Positions 1-9,318 of a DNA stretch of 64,000 bases are shown piece after piece. The notes beneath the pieces were generated by a model. The model did not search any database. It was not told the origin of the DNA and saw only the letters and a program-made list of their open reading frames with translations. The number at the start of each line of letters is the position of its first letter. Within the stretch, counting starts at the first letter, position 1. The translations under genes and the position numbers were made by a program. The stretch lies in the NCBI GenBank assembly GCA_964464925.1, contig CAYXLI010000024.1, forward strand, positions 1-64,000. The letters are read 5' to 3'. The DNA is from CAYXLI01 sp964464925. Its GTDB lineage: Bacteria; Acidobacteriota; Terriglobia; Bryobacterales; Bryobacteraceae.

Positions 1-1
1 C

Positions 2-886
2 GGCTGGCCCGATATTTACGTCGCCTGCGATTCGCGGCCGAGTTTCCTGTTTCGCAACAACCACGATGGGACGTTTCGCGAAGAGGGTTTGGAGCGTGGG
101 GCTGCTTTAAGCGAGGACGGGATGGAGCAGGCCGGCATGGGCGTCGGAGTAGGCGATCCGAACCTAGATGGTAGCCTCGATCTTTTCAAGACCCATTTCG
201 CCGACGACACCAGCGTCTTGTACTTGAACGATGGGAAAGGATTCTTCGACGACGTTACCATTCGCGCTGGGCTGGGCGTCGAGACTCGATATGTAGGCTG
301 GGGGGCCGGCATCGCCGATCTGGACAACGACGGCTTCCCGGACTTATTTGTCGCTACAGGAAGTGTCTATCCCGAAGCCGAGCGTATTCTTCCCGCTTAT
401 CCTTTCAGGACTCCTCGTCTCGTCTTTCGCAACCTGGGCGAAGGACGATTCGAGGAACTGATCGGCGAGGCTGGTCCGGGCATCGCTGCGGTCCATTCCA
501 GCCGCGGCTGCGCTTTCGGCGACTTCGATAATGACGGCGATGTGGACATCCTGGTCATGAACATGAATGAACCTCCGTCACTACTGCGCAATGACCTGAC
601 TGCCGGCAACCACTGGCTGAAGGTCCAGCTCGTCGGTACGAAGAGTAACCGCAGTGCCATCGGCTCACGAGTCACTATCCGATATGGCGTCCGGCAGCAG
701 GCGCAGGAAGTCATCGCTCAGTCAAGCTTCTATTCATCGAATGACCGTCGCCTGCATTTTGGCCTTGGATCCGCGACCTCCGCGGACTTGACGGTGCGCT
801 GGACGAACGGTGCAGTTGAGAAATTCCAAAACATTTCCGCGGACCGGTTGATCACTATCAAGGAAGGCTCCGGAATCGTCAAGTAG
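2..886 (+). CDS. CRTAC1-like FG-GAP / ASPIC-UnbV protein, 5' end outside window
   Basis: The reading frame is open from the left edge of the window (GWPDIYVACD...), so the true start lies upstream and only the C-terminal 294 residues are seen. They contain several Asp-rich FG-GAP/VCBS repeats (DLDNDGFPDLF, GDFDNDGDVDILV) that form calcium-binding beta-propeller blades. An ASPIC/UnbV domain follows (GTKSNRSAIGSRVTIRYG ... LHFGLG ... VRWTNGAVEKF). Members of this family are usually exported; their role is poorly defined. It ends 8 bp before the convergent PIG-L gene, and a second member of the family lies at 20853-22475. Confidence 0.9.
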   Translation, partial: GWPDIYVACDSRPSFLFRNNHDGTFREEGLERGAALSEDGMEQAGMGVGVGDPNLDGSLDLFKTHFADDTSVLYLNDGKGFFDDVTIRAGLGVETRYVGWGAGIADLDNDGFPDLFVATGSVYPEAERILPAYPFRTPRLVFRNLGEGRFEELIGEAGPGIAAVHSSRGCAFGDFDNDGDVDILVMNMNEPPSLLRNDLTAGNHWLKVQLVGTKSNRSAIGSRVTIRYGVRQQAQEVIAQSSFYSSNDRRLHFGLGSATSADLTVRWTNGAVEKFQNISADRLITIKEGSGIVK

Positions 887-894
887 GCCCGGGG

Positions 895-3636
895 CTATCT
901 GTTCGGATTCTTTGGCAGGCTCACCATGTTTGCGAAGATCCGGTATGCTCCCGGCACGCCCTCCGGAAGCTGACGGTAAAACGCGTAAGCATTATAGATA
1001 TAAATCCCTTTGCCGTATTTTGCGTACAACAGACCACCCTTCTGCGGTTCCTGGTCTTTGTCATGCGTCTCCAGCAGGGCTTCATAATGCGAATCCCAAG
1101 TCTTCATCCATTTCGAACCGCGTTCTTCCACCCAGCCCTGAAAGTCCGCCTCGCTGATCTTGTTGGGCCAGTTGAACAGGGGATTCTCAGGCTTCAGAAT
1201 CGTGACCTTCGACGCCTCGTCAGTCACTTCCTCCGGGTTGTTCGTCATTGTGTAGGGATACGGGCCATAGTTGTGATCGAACTCTGGCGTGTTGTATTCC
1301 ACGATCACCACGCCACCATTCTTCACATAATCGAGTAGCCGCGAGTTGTAGGTCCGCAATTCCTCACGCGCCGCATAGGTTCGGACCCCGAGGAGAATCA
1401 CATCGAACCGCCCCAGGTCTCCGGTGGCCAGGTCGGCCGGTGTGAGAAAGCTTGTCTTGATGCCTAAATGCTCCAATGACGCCGGAACCTCATCCCCGCT
1501 GCCCATGATGTAGCCAACCCGTAATCCCGGCGCGACCTTCACGTCCACGCCGCTCGTTCGGTACGTCGAAGGCCTGTAGAGGAAATATGGCCGCAATCCG
1601 GGATATCCCGTGATGTCATATCCTTCGCGATACTGCTTCCCATTCCACTCGGCCACCGCCGTAATTTGGTAGTCTCTCGACGATAGCTGCGCCGGGCTCA
1701 CATCGAATCGGACGGACTGCTCGTCTCCATCGGCCGCCGTGGCAAAGTCCACAACCGCCGGTGAAACTTTCCAACCTTCCGGTAGTTCGAGGCGTACCTT
1801 GCCCTTGGCGGCGGATTTCACATTACTCCGCACCACTGCGCTGACGGGAAACGATTTCGATCCAAACGGCACGATCCCCGCACGCGGTGAGATAGCGATC
1901 GACACGGCAGGTCCAATCACCAGAGGTTCAAACACAGGACCGTAGCCGGTCACGCGCCTGGTTGTCTGCACGACCTGTCCCAAACGGACCGGAACACCGC
2001 TGTAGGTGAACTCCGCCCAGGCTTCCAGCGGATACGGAGCCAGCGGCTGATTCAGATACCGCTCGTCTTTGATGTCATAGTACGGCTGCTCCAAATTTGG
2101 TCGTGAGAAATATGGCCGTGTGAAATTTGCGCCGTCGTTGACCTTGACTGGAAACGTGACATCAACCGCCTTGGCATTGGTCATTTCTCCTGCGTGTGGG
2201 GGCGCAGTCGAGATAGTGAACGATTGCGCATCCGCGGCGTGCAGCAGGACGCGATTCAGATGCACTGGCGTGCTGCTTTGATTTGCCACTCGCACCTTGA
2301 CGCCGAAAGACTGCCCAGGGATCGCAACGCGGAATGTATCAGGCTCTCCCATGAACATCGCGAACAGCGGGTTCGGCTCTTTATCCGGGGCCACCGTGGC
2401 TCGCATCGACAATCCTAATGCCTGTATCAGTGCTTCATTGAACTGGCCCTGCTTCACGCGCAGTTCATGCAGCACATCGTACTTGGAGTCTTCCGGCAGC
2501 TTGCTCGCGCGAACACGCGAGATCAAGCTCTCCGTCTCCTTCAGTCCGGCGGCAAGCAGCGGAGCGATCTTATCGGGCTGCGTAGCCGAAAACTGCGCCA
2601 GCGCGTCTTCCACATTCTTATTGATGGCTGCCAGGGATTCTTTTAGAAACGGAGCGTGATCGGACTCCTTCGCAAGTGACGCAATTCCTGTCAGCGACAC
2701 GTCAATGCCATCGAAGAATGACTCTTCCTTGTCCCGCGCGTTCACGCGTGCGGCCACACGATGATATTCACTCGTGATTGGGCCGGCGGCCGGGATTGTG
2801 CCGCCGCCATTCTGCGACTTTTGATAAGCCAGACCTTCGCGAGAAACCTGAGTGTAGGATCGTCCGAGCAGCGGATCATAAGCCCCCTGCTGGACTGTCA
2901 CGTTGCTCGGGACTTCGCTTGCCTGGGCGCGCCGGAACGGCTTGCGCTCGTAGTCCTTCAATGGATTCCAGGGTCGCAGGCCCGCTCGAATCTGATCCGG
3001 GAAAACATTCGGATCACCCGCCAGTTTGTAGACCTCTTTCGCCATCAACCCCGCCGTTTGATGATTCCCGTGCCCATCCGAAGGGCCGCCGACGAATACC
3101 GAAGTGACCACCAGCGGACGCGTCATACGAACTATCCGCACCACGTCATAGAGCACGCGTTCCTTGGTCCACTTGCCGAGAGACTCATCTAGCGTTTTCG
3201 AAAATCCATAATCGATGACACGCGTCCAGTACTGATCGACCCCGTAATATCGGTCGGCCTGCAGCAACTCCTGCGTGCGAACCAACCCCAGCGCATCGAA
3301 GTAATCGGGCGACATCACGTTCGCGCCACCTTCTCCGCGGTTCAATGTCAGCAAGGTCACCCGCGCCCCCGCTCCACGCGAAGCCCAGGCCAGCATCCCA
3401 CCGTCCTCGTCATCCGGATGCGCCGTCACCATGATGAGGCTCGCCCGCGTGTGCAGACGCTTTAAGGATTGATTGAGAGCCGCCGCGCCCGAGTCGAAAT
3501 TCACATCGATCGAATACGGCGAAGCCTTGATTTCACCGGGGTACGGCGACTGCGCCAGGAGTGCGGCGGACACGGCCAGCACGGAGCCCAGGCGGGCTGC
3601 CGCGGGCCAGCGGTGCAAGTTGCAGATGGAGCGCAT
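895..3636 (-). CDS. Exported PIG-L family deacetylase, 913 aa
   Basis: An N-terminal hydrophobic segment ending in ALLAQ looks like a signal peptide. The PIG-L/LmbE catalytic domain follows at about residues 65-300, with the zinc-binding AHPDDE motif near residue 72 and a GHGNHQTAG His motif near 188. The family hydrolyses N-acetyl groups from sugars such as GlcNAc. The ~600 residues behind it hold beta-rich NPCBM/CARDB-like regions and a ThuA/GATase-like segment (DVILLGVRTYAA, GGVVIVEYNTPEF), so the protein is much longer than a minimal PIG-L enzyme. The ATG sits one base after the receptor's TGA (TGAtATG), which implies translational coupling. The deacetylase activity is family knowledge; the substrate is unknown. 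Confidence 0.88.
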   Translation of the reverse strand: MRSICNLHRWPAAARLGSVLAVSAALLAQSPYPGEIKASPYSIDVNFDSGAAALNQSLKRLHTRASLIMVTAHPDDEDGGMLAWASRGAGARVTLLTLNRGEGGANVMSPDYFDALGLVRTQELLQADRYYGVDQYWTRVIDYGFSKTLDESLGKWTKERVLYDVVRIVRMTRPLVVTSVFVGGPSDGHGNHQTAGLMAKEVYKLAGDPNVFPDQIRAGLRPWNPLKDYERKPFRRAQASEVPSNVTVQQGAYDPLLGRSYTQVSREGLAYQKSQNGGGTIPAAGPITSEYHRVAARVNARDKEESFFDGIDVSLTGIASLAKESDHAPFLKESLAAINKNVEDALAQFSATQPDKIAPLLAAGLKETESLISRVRASKLPEDSKYDVLHELRVKQGQFNEALIQALGLSMRATVAPDKEPNPLFAMFMGEPDTFRVAIPGQSFGVKVRVANQSSTPVHLNRVLLHAADAQSFTISTAPPHAGEMTNAKAVDVTFPVKVNDGANFTRPYFSRPNLEQPYYDIKDERYLNQPLAPYPLEAWAEFTYSGVPVRLGQVVQTTRRVTGYGPVFEPLVIGPAVSIAISPRAGIVPFGSKSFPVSAVVRSNVKSAAKGKVRLELPEGWKVSPAVVDFATAADGDEQSVRFDVSPAQLSSRDYQITAVAEWNGKQYREGYDITGYPGLRPYFLYRPSTYRTSGVDVKVAPGLRVGYIMGSGDEVPASLEHLGIKTSFLTPADLATGDLGRFDVILLGVRTYAAREELRTYNSRLLDYVKNGGVVIVEYNTPEFDHNYGPYPYTMTNNPEEVTDEASKVTILKPENPLFNWPNKISEADFQGWVEERGSKWMKTWDSHYEALLETHDKDQEPQKGGLLYAKYGKGIYIYNAYAFYRQLPEGVPGAYRIFANMVSLPKNPNR

Positions 3637-3637
3637 A

Positions 3638-6600
3638 TCAGAAATAAAGTTTCAGTGCGAACTGGAATTCCCTTGGGTCCGTGATTGTGGAAGTGATACG
3701 GCCGAACGATCCGATGCTCGCCGGAGCGATATTTGCGCTCGGATTGTTGAAATTTGCATGGTTAAATGCGTTGAATGATTCGGCACGGAACTCGATCCGC
3801 GCACGCTCGGCGATGGGAAAGAATTTGAACAGGCTCAGATCCACATTCTGAAGACCGGGTCCATGGAACGCCCGAGGCGCACAATTGCCGAAATGACCTG
3901 CCGTGGGAATCGCAAATGCCGCCGGATTCAAAAAGAATCCTGGCGCCGCCGACCCGGCATAAAGGCTGTGGTTTGTGGTGGCGCCCTGGTAAGGGTCTCC
4001 GATGCAATTGGCCCGGCTCTGGTGGCTGCCTCCAGTCCGGCTCTGGTCCGGAGCGACGACCGAGAACGGCGTGCCCGTCTGCAGCGCCACAATCGTGTTC
4101 AGTTGCCATCCACCTAGCACCTGGCTGGCAACTCCGCCTTTCCCCAGGAACCCGCGCCCCTTGCCAACCGGAATCTCCCAATTCGCATTCGCGACAAAGC
4201 GGTGCGTCACGTCGAACGGAGAGTTGCCCCGTTCCAAACTATAGTTGTAAGCGTCCGCTGGCGTGGAACCGCCCGTCAGGTTATCCACAAAATCAGCGAT
4301 ATTGTGACTCCACGTATAGCTGACCCCATATGCGATTCCGTGTGAGAAGCGCTTTCGCAACGACACAAGCAGGCCGTTATAGCTGGTATTGCCATCGTTC
4401 GTCGCCAACTCCAAAAACGCATGTTGGCCCCCGTTGTTCAGATTCGGATAGGGGAACGCGACGACGGGAGCGCCGCTTGCGTCGAACCCTGTTACCCGGC
4501 CTTGGTTCGCATTGCGCAGCCGATTCATCTTGTGGCCGAAGTTGCCCACGTAGCTGATCTCGAACGACATGTTTCCGGGCAATTCAAATTGCGGCCCGAA
4601 GCTGACCTGATGTACGTAGCCCGTCCGTTGGTTCGGATCCTGCGCCCGGATCTGCAACTTAGTCAAATCCACCAGGGAGGGCGAAAACTGGTTGGCAGGG
4701 AAGCCGTTCCTCAGGAAGAACACCGGGGTAGTGGAAACGCCCGCCACTTGGCTCAGCGATAAATCGATCACCGCGGGCGGATTCAAGGCAAGCACACTTT
4801 CCGAGCCGATCCGCACCAAGTGCTGGTAGAAGGTTCCGTAGCCGCCCCGCAGCACAACGCGATTCCAAGGGTGATAGCTGAAGCCGACTCGCGGCGCAAA
4901 ATCGTTCTTGTCCGGATGAATCAGCGAACGCGCGTCCCAGCCCGAGGCTTTCGGATCAGCTGTGATCAGTTTGCCGCCGCCGTCCGGACTGAAATTCGAC
5001 ACGGCGTTCTGATGATTGAGAATCGGCGAGAACAGCTCGTAGCGCAAGCCGTAATTCACGGTCAGGTTCGGCCGGATGCGCCAGGTGTCTTGCGCATAGA
5101 AGCTGTGTGCCTGAACGTAATTGTGAACAACGGTAGGCGTGGTGAATTGTGCGGTCGAGACATCGCCGAGCAGAAAATCAGGCAGGCCGAAACTGCCGTT
5201 TGCCGTATAGATGCCCCCGGCGGTAATCTGACCTTGCGGCGATTGAATGTCCAGAAAATTGTCGCTCTGGTGCCGTAGTTCGTATCCGAATTTAAAGCTG
5301 TGCTCGCCTTTCAGCCAGCTCAGGTTGTCCAGCAACTGCCAGACTTGCGCAATTTGATACTGCGGACGCCACGGAGAAGAGCCTAGCCGGGTCAGCCCAG
5401 TGATGTTGATCGGCGGAATGCCGGCATCATTTGGACCTGCCGGAATACCGCTCAGTCCGTAATCCGCCGCCAGGCTCTTGCCCAACTGCAATCCGATAGG
5501 ATCGCTATGGGCATAGTCTCGATTGAATCCCGCGCGTAGCTCGTTGAGGGCCGAATTGGAAATCGCGTCGGTCCAACCTAACGCAACAGACCTGCCGCGG
5601 ATGAGATATTGTGTTGCGAAGTTGCTGTTGCCTGCTATCGGATCGCTCGTCCATGGCGGATCTTGCCGGTCCACATGGTAATCGCTGTACCGCCCGAAGA
5701 TGCGATTGTTCTGCGTGACTGTGTGGTCGATGCGCGCATCCCAAGTGCGCGTGTCGTTCGGCACGGAATACTGAAATTGATAATTGGCCGCTCCGGTCCA
5801 GCTTCCCGGCGCCCCTTGCCGCGAGACTGCGGCGGGAATGTTCGGATTCGGATAGAGTGCCACCAGCTTCATCGCCGTCGGATCAAGGCACGGCGTAGAA
5901 ATCACGTTCGCGCTCAGGCATCCGCCTTGCCCCGCAACATTCGAAGGCGTCAGACTCGTCCTCAGCTCGCTGAAGTTGCCCTGCTTCATCATCGGCGTTG
6001 GCACGGTTGAGAGCAGAGTAGCCGCCTTGCGGCTGGAGAACTGCTGCGCGTCCCCGAAAAAGAACGTCCGGTTCTTCAGAATCGGACCGCCGATCGTGCC
6101 TCCGTACTGGTTCTGTACGAAGTTACCGCGCTTCACGCCGTTTGCGTTGTTGAAGAACGTGTTCGCATCCAGCCGGCTATTCCGGAGAAATTCCCAAACG
6201 TCTCCATGGAACTGATTCGTGCCGGACTTGATGGTGGCGTTGATGACCGCACCTGCCGAAGTGCCGAATTCGGCGGAGTAAGTCCGCGTCTGCACTCGAA
6301 ACTCCTGCAGCGCATCCGGCGGCGGCTGCACGGCTTGCACCGAGCCCTCCTGCAGATTGGTCGAGCCGCTGTTGTTATCCACACCATCGAGTGAAAAGTA
6401 ATTCTGGAGTTCCAGGTTTCCATTGGAAGAGAAACGGTCCGGAGCCTGGTTGTTCGGATTCGTCAGGTTCTTCTGAATGCCGGGTTCCAGCAATGCAAGA
6501 TCAGAGTACCGGCGGCCGTTCAGCGGCAAGTCGACGATCTGCTTCTGCTGCACCACGCCGCCGACGTCCGCCGTCTGCGTTTGCAACAGCGGCGTCGTGG

Positions 6601-6955
6601 ATGAGACTTCCACTGTTTGGGAAACTTCACCCAGCGTCAGTGCAAAGTCGACCGATGGCCGGGACTGAACATGTATCTCGACGTTGTTTGTCACCTGGGT
6701 AGCAAAGCCCGGCGCGCTCACTTTTACCGAATAAGTGCCGGGACTGAGAGCCGCGATCTGGTATTCGCCGTCGTCGTTAGTGGCGGTGGTCAGCCCTATG
6801 CCTGTTGCCGTATTCGTGACCGTGATGCTCGCCTTCGGAACAGCCGCGCCGGTGGCATCGCGCACGGTCCCCACAATCGAGCCTGTATCAATCTGAGCGA
6901 CTGCCGCCCCTGCGAATATGGACACCAACAAAACGAGTAACCTGAACCGGTCCAT
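3638..6955 (-). CDS. Oar-like TonB-dependent receptor with carboxypeptidase-regulatory domain
   Basis: The ATG at 6955 is chosen because it follows AAGGGAGG by 4-5 nt and begins a signal peptide (MDRFRLLVLLVSIFAGAAVAQ); an upstream TTG at 6976 is poorer. Residues ~22-110 form a CarboxypepD_reg/Cna-B-like beta domain (GSIVGTVRDATGAAVPKASITV). A plug domain (LPLNGRRYSDLALLEPG) and a long outer-membrane beta-barrel follow, ending in an aromatic residue (LKLYF). The 1105-aa size is typical of acidobacterial Oar-like receptors. It probably imports an oligomeric or chelated substrate. The gene lies 69 bp after the GH4 gene and directly before the PIG-L deacetylase, so all three may serve one glycoconjugate; this link is inference. 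Confidence 0.9.
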   Translation of the reverse strand: MDRFRLLVLLVSIFAGAAVAQIDTGSIVGTVRDATGAAVPKASITVTNTATGIGLTTATNDDGEYQIAALSPGTYSVKVSAPGFATQVTNNVEIHVQSRPSVDFALTLGEVSQTVEVSSTTPLLQTQTADVGGVVQQKQIVDLPLNGRRYSDLALLEPGIQKNLTNPNNQAPDRFSSNGNLELQNYFSLDGVDNNSGSTNLQEGSVQAVQPPPDALQEFRVQTRTYSAEFGTSAGAVINATIKSGTNQFHGDVWEFLRNSRLDANTFFNNANGVKRGNFVQNQYGGTIGGPILKNRTFFFGDAQQFSSRKAATLLSTVPTPMMKQGNFSELRTSLTPSNVAGQGGCLSANVISTPCLDPTAMKLVALYPNPNIPAAVSRQGAPGSWTGAANYQFQYSVPNDTRTWDARIDHTVTQNNRIFGRYSDYHVDRQDPPWTSDPIAGNSNFATQYLIRGRSVALGWTDAISNSALNELRAGFNRDYAHSDPIGLQLGKSLAADYGLSGIPAGPNDAGIPPINITGLTRLGSSPWRPQYQIAQVWQLLDNLSWLKGEHSFKFGYELRHQSDNFLDIQSPQGQITAGGIYTANGSFGLPDFLLGDVSTAQFTTPTVVHNYVQAHSFYAQDTWRIRPNLTVNYGLRYELFSPILNHQNAVSNFSPDGGGKLITADPKASGWDARSLIHPDKNDFAPRVGFSYHPWNRVVLRGGYGTFYQHLVRIGSESVLALNPPAVIDLSLSQVAGVSTTPVFFLRNGFPANQFSPSLVDLTKLQIRAQDPNQRTGYVHQVSFGPQFELPGNMSFEISYVGNFGHKMNRLRNANQGRVTGFDASGAPVVAFPYPNLNNGGQHAFLELATNDGNTSYNGLLVSLRKRFSHGIAYGVSYTWSHNIADFVDNLTGGSTPADAYNYSLERGNSPFDVTHRFVANANWEIPVGKGRGFLGKGGVASQVLGGWQLNTIVALQTGTPFSVVAPDQSRTGGSHQSRANCIGDPYQGATTNHSLYAGSAAPGFFLNPAAFAIPTAGHFGNCAPRAFHGPGLQNVDLSLFKFFPIAERARIEFRAESFNAFNHANFNNPSANIAPASIGSFGRITSTITDPREFQFALKLYF

Positions 6956-7024
6956 GCTGCCTCCCTTACTTACCAATTGATATTAGTAATACTCTCTTTG
7001 TGTCACCACCGCAATTCAGCGTCC

Positions 7025-8386
7025 CTACTTCAGGTAGGCCAGATGCTCCGGGTCGCTGCTCTTCAGGGCCTGCAGCAGTTCGAGAGCCTGCTCCCATTGC
7101 CCGATAATCGGGTACTCCAGCATTGCCAGGGCCGCCCCCTTCCCGGAACCCGCCAGCGCCGCCCGAATCGCACTGCGCTCGTACGCTTTCACCGCTTGCA
7201 CCAAGCCGCGCACGGACTCCGGAAGCCGTCCCACTTTGCGCGGCCGTGCTCCCGCACGGTCCACGGCGCACGGCACCTCGACCACATCGTCCGGTTCGAG
7301 GTCCTCGAGACTCCCACCGTTAGCCACGTTCAGCACCAGTTCACTCGCCTGCTCCGAAACCAGGCTTGTCATCAGATCCAGCGCGATGCGATGATATCCC
7401 GTGGCTGCTTCGAACGGATCGGCCTGCTCCTGTTCCGTCGCGAACGCCGACCCCGCTTCGGCCTCCAGTTTCATGTATGATGCGTTCCGCCGCGCCAGGT
7501 AATCCCGGTAGAGAACCAGGGCCCCACTGTCGCTTTCGCGCGCGAGTTGATCAAAGAGTCCGGCGTTCAGTTTTTCCAACTCTTCGCCCCGTGTCGCTCC
7601 TGCGCGCATCTGATTCCGGTACGCCTTCCGCTGGCTGTAGTAGAAGAAGAGATACTCGGTTGGAATCAGCCCCAGAGTTTGAATCAGCGCCGGGTCGAAC
7701 AACTCCGCGGGATACAGTTGCCGCAATAGTTCCGGGCTAGCCAGCAACCGTCCCGTAATGTCCTCACCCCGCAACCGGACGGCGCGCACCCAGCCCAAAT
7801 GGTTCAGCCCCGCATAATCGAACTCCATCTCCCCCTGAGGCTCGCCCAACACGCTTGCGATTCGGTGAAACAACTCAGCGGGCGTGTCGCAGATCCCGAT
7901 AACCTTCAACTCCGTCTGCTGCATGAGGGCCTGGGTCATCAACCCCGCTGGGTTCGTGAAATTGATGAACCACGCTTGCGGAGCGGCGCGGTGCACAACC
8001 TTAGCGTGTTGGAGTGTCACCGGCAGCGTACGCAATGCCATTGCGGCCCCGCCCGGTCCGGTCGTCTCCTGCCCGGCGAACCCATGTTCGATCGCGATGC
8101 GCTCATCGCGTGCCCGTGCAGACATACCTCCAACGCGGACGCTATTCAATACGAAATCGGCGCCCTCGGCCGCCTCTTCCAGAGACGTCGTGTTGGAAAT
8201 CTGCAGAGTCTGTCCGGAACGCCTCACAATCTCCCGGCCCAGGCGGGCGATCGTTTGCGCACGCTCCCGGTCTACATCGAACAACGTCACTTCGCTCAGA
8301 TCGAGCACATGCTGCACTTGCGCCAACCCGTAAATCACTAGGGGCGTACGCACACCGCCCCCTCCGATAATTGCTACCTTCCGCAT
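7025..8386 (-). CDS. Glycoside hydrolase family 4 (6-phospho-glycosidase-like)
   Basis: 453 aa from the ATG at 8386, which has AGGGGAAA just upstream. The N-terminus is a Rossmann NAD-binding motif (KVAIIGGGGVRTP). The metal and active-site signatures of GH4 are visible: INFTNPAGLMTQ, the Cys in IGICDTPAE and the His in AGLNHLGW that bind Mn(II). GH4 enzymes cleave glycosides by an NAD-dependent oxidation/elimination route, often on 6-phosphorylated sugars. The start overlaps the end of the PfkB kinase by 13 bp. The pairing with a kinase and a permease, with no PTS genes seen, suggests that phosphorylation is done by the kinase or that the enzyme uses an unphosphorylated glycoside. Confidence 0.9.
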   Translation of the reverse strand: MRKVAIIGGGGVRTPLVIYGLAQVQHVLDLSEVTLFDVDRERAQTIARLGREIVRRSGQTLQISNTTSLEEAAEGADFVLNSVRVGGMSARARDERIAIEHGFAGQETTGPGGAAMALRTLPVTLQHAKVVHRAAPQAWFINFTNPAGLMTQALMQQTELKVIGICDTPAELFHRIASVLGEPQGEMEFDYAGLNHLGWVRAVRLRGEDITGRLLASPELLRQLYPAELFDPALIQTLGLIPTEYLFFYYSQRKAYRNQMRAGATRGEELEKLNAGLFDQLARESDSGALVLYRDYLARRNASYMKLEAEAGSAFATEQEQADPFEAATGYHRIALDLMTSLVSEQASELVLNVANGGSLEDLEPDDVVEVPCAVDRAGARPRKVGRLPESVRGLVQAVKAYERSAIRAALAGSGKGAALAMLEYPIIGQWEQALELLQALKSSDPEHLAYLK

Positions 8387-9318
8387 GAATTTTCCCCTGC
8401 TAGTTCGTTCTGAACCTGCCGCAGCGCCGGAAACGCTTCGATTCCCCCATAGGCCTGTGTGGAGAGCGCTCCACAGATGTTCGCCGTGCGGAGACATACT
8501 TCAGGAGACATCCCGCTCAACCACGCATACAAGAAGCCGGCATCGAAGCAGTCGCCCGCCCCTGTCGTATCGACCGGTGTCACCGGTGGTGCCGCTGCAA
8601 AGACAATGTTCCCGTCTGACAGGAGCGCCGCGCCCTGCGGCCCCAGCTTCAAGGCAACCCGTTTGATCCCGGCAGATCGGAAGAATTCCAACATCCGTTT
8701 GGGCGCGTCCTCTCCGGTCATGCAGCGAGCCTCTACCTCATTGGGAAAGAAAACATCGATCTCCCGCAGAGCAGAAAGCGCGTTCGCCCCCGACAGCCAA
8801 TCCTCATGCCACCCCGCGTCCAGGGACACCGTGCAATGATTTTCGTGGATAGCCGCCAGCAGCCCCTTCAGCGCAGAGGGCTCCGGAGCGCAGGCGAGAT
8901 GCACATGACGTGCGTACGACAGGCGCCTGCTCTCCGCCTGCTCCATGAGCAACGGGAGAAGGTGCTTGTTGGCTCCCGCATAACTCAGGAATGCGCGATC
9001 CTCGTGCGTCGTCGCGACAACCGTGATACCGGTTGGCTCTTCTTTGTCGAACGCAATTCCCTGAGTGTCGACGCCGCGGGCTGCCAATTGATCCCGTACC
9101 CACTCCCCGGAATCTTGCCCGACCAATCCCAGCACCCCTGTGCGCATTCCCAATGCTGCCAGACCGCGGGCCGTGATTGCGGTTCCGCCGCCAATTTCGC
9201 GGCGAAACCCTTTGGCGAAGGCCTCCTTGCCGGGCTGCGGCCAGCTATCGAAGCCGCTCAGGATGACATCGACGTATAGTTCGCCGGCGGAGATTACATC
9301 GAGTGCTTTTGCGCTCAG
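8374..9318 (-). CDS. PfkB/ribokinase family carbohydrate kinase
   Basis: 314 aa. The family core starts at DVISAGELYVDVILSGF. The typical substrate-binding GGG/TAITARGLAALG region, the DTTGAGDCFDAGF signature with the catalytic Asp of the GAGD motif, and the C-terminal NICGALSTQ segment are present. I place the start at a CTG (9318) that overlaps the permease stop as CTGA and follows GGAGG by 7 nt. An in-frame ATG at 9372 would add 18 residues, has no good SD, and lies wholly inside the permease. The enzyme should phosphorylate a sugar or nucleoside in the cytoplasm; the substrate is not evident. Confidence 0.85.
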   Translation of the reverse strand: MSAKALDVISAGELYVDVILSGFDSWPQPGKEAFAKGFRREIGGGTAITARGLAALGMRTGVLGLVGQDSGEWVRDQLAARGVDTQGIAFDKEEPTGITVVATTHEDRAFLSYAGANKHLLPLLMEQAESRRLSYARHVHLACAPEPSALKGLLAAIHENHCTVSLDAGWHEDWLSGANALSALREIDVFFPNEVEARCMTGEDAPKRMLEFFRSAGIKRVALKLGPQGAALLSDGNIVFAAAPPVTPVDTTGAGDCFDAGFLYAWLSGMSPEVCLRTANICGALSTQAYGGIEAFPALRQVQNELAGENSCGR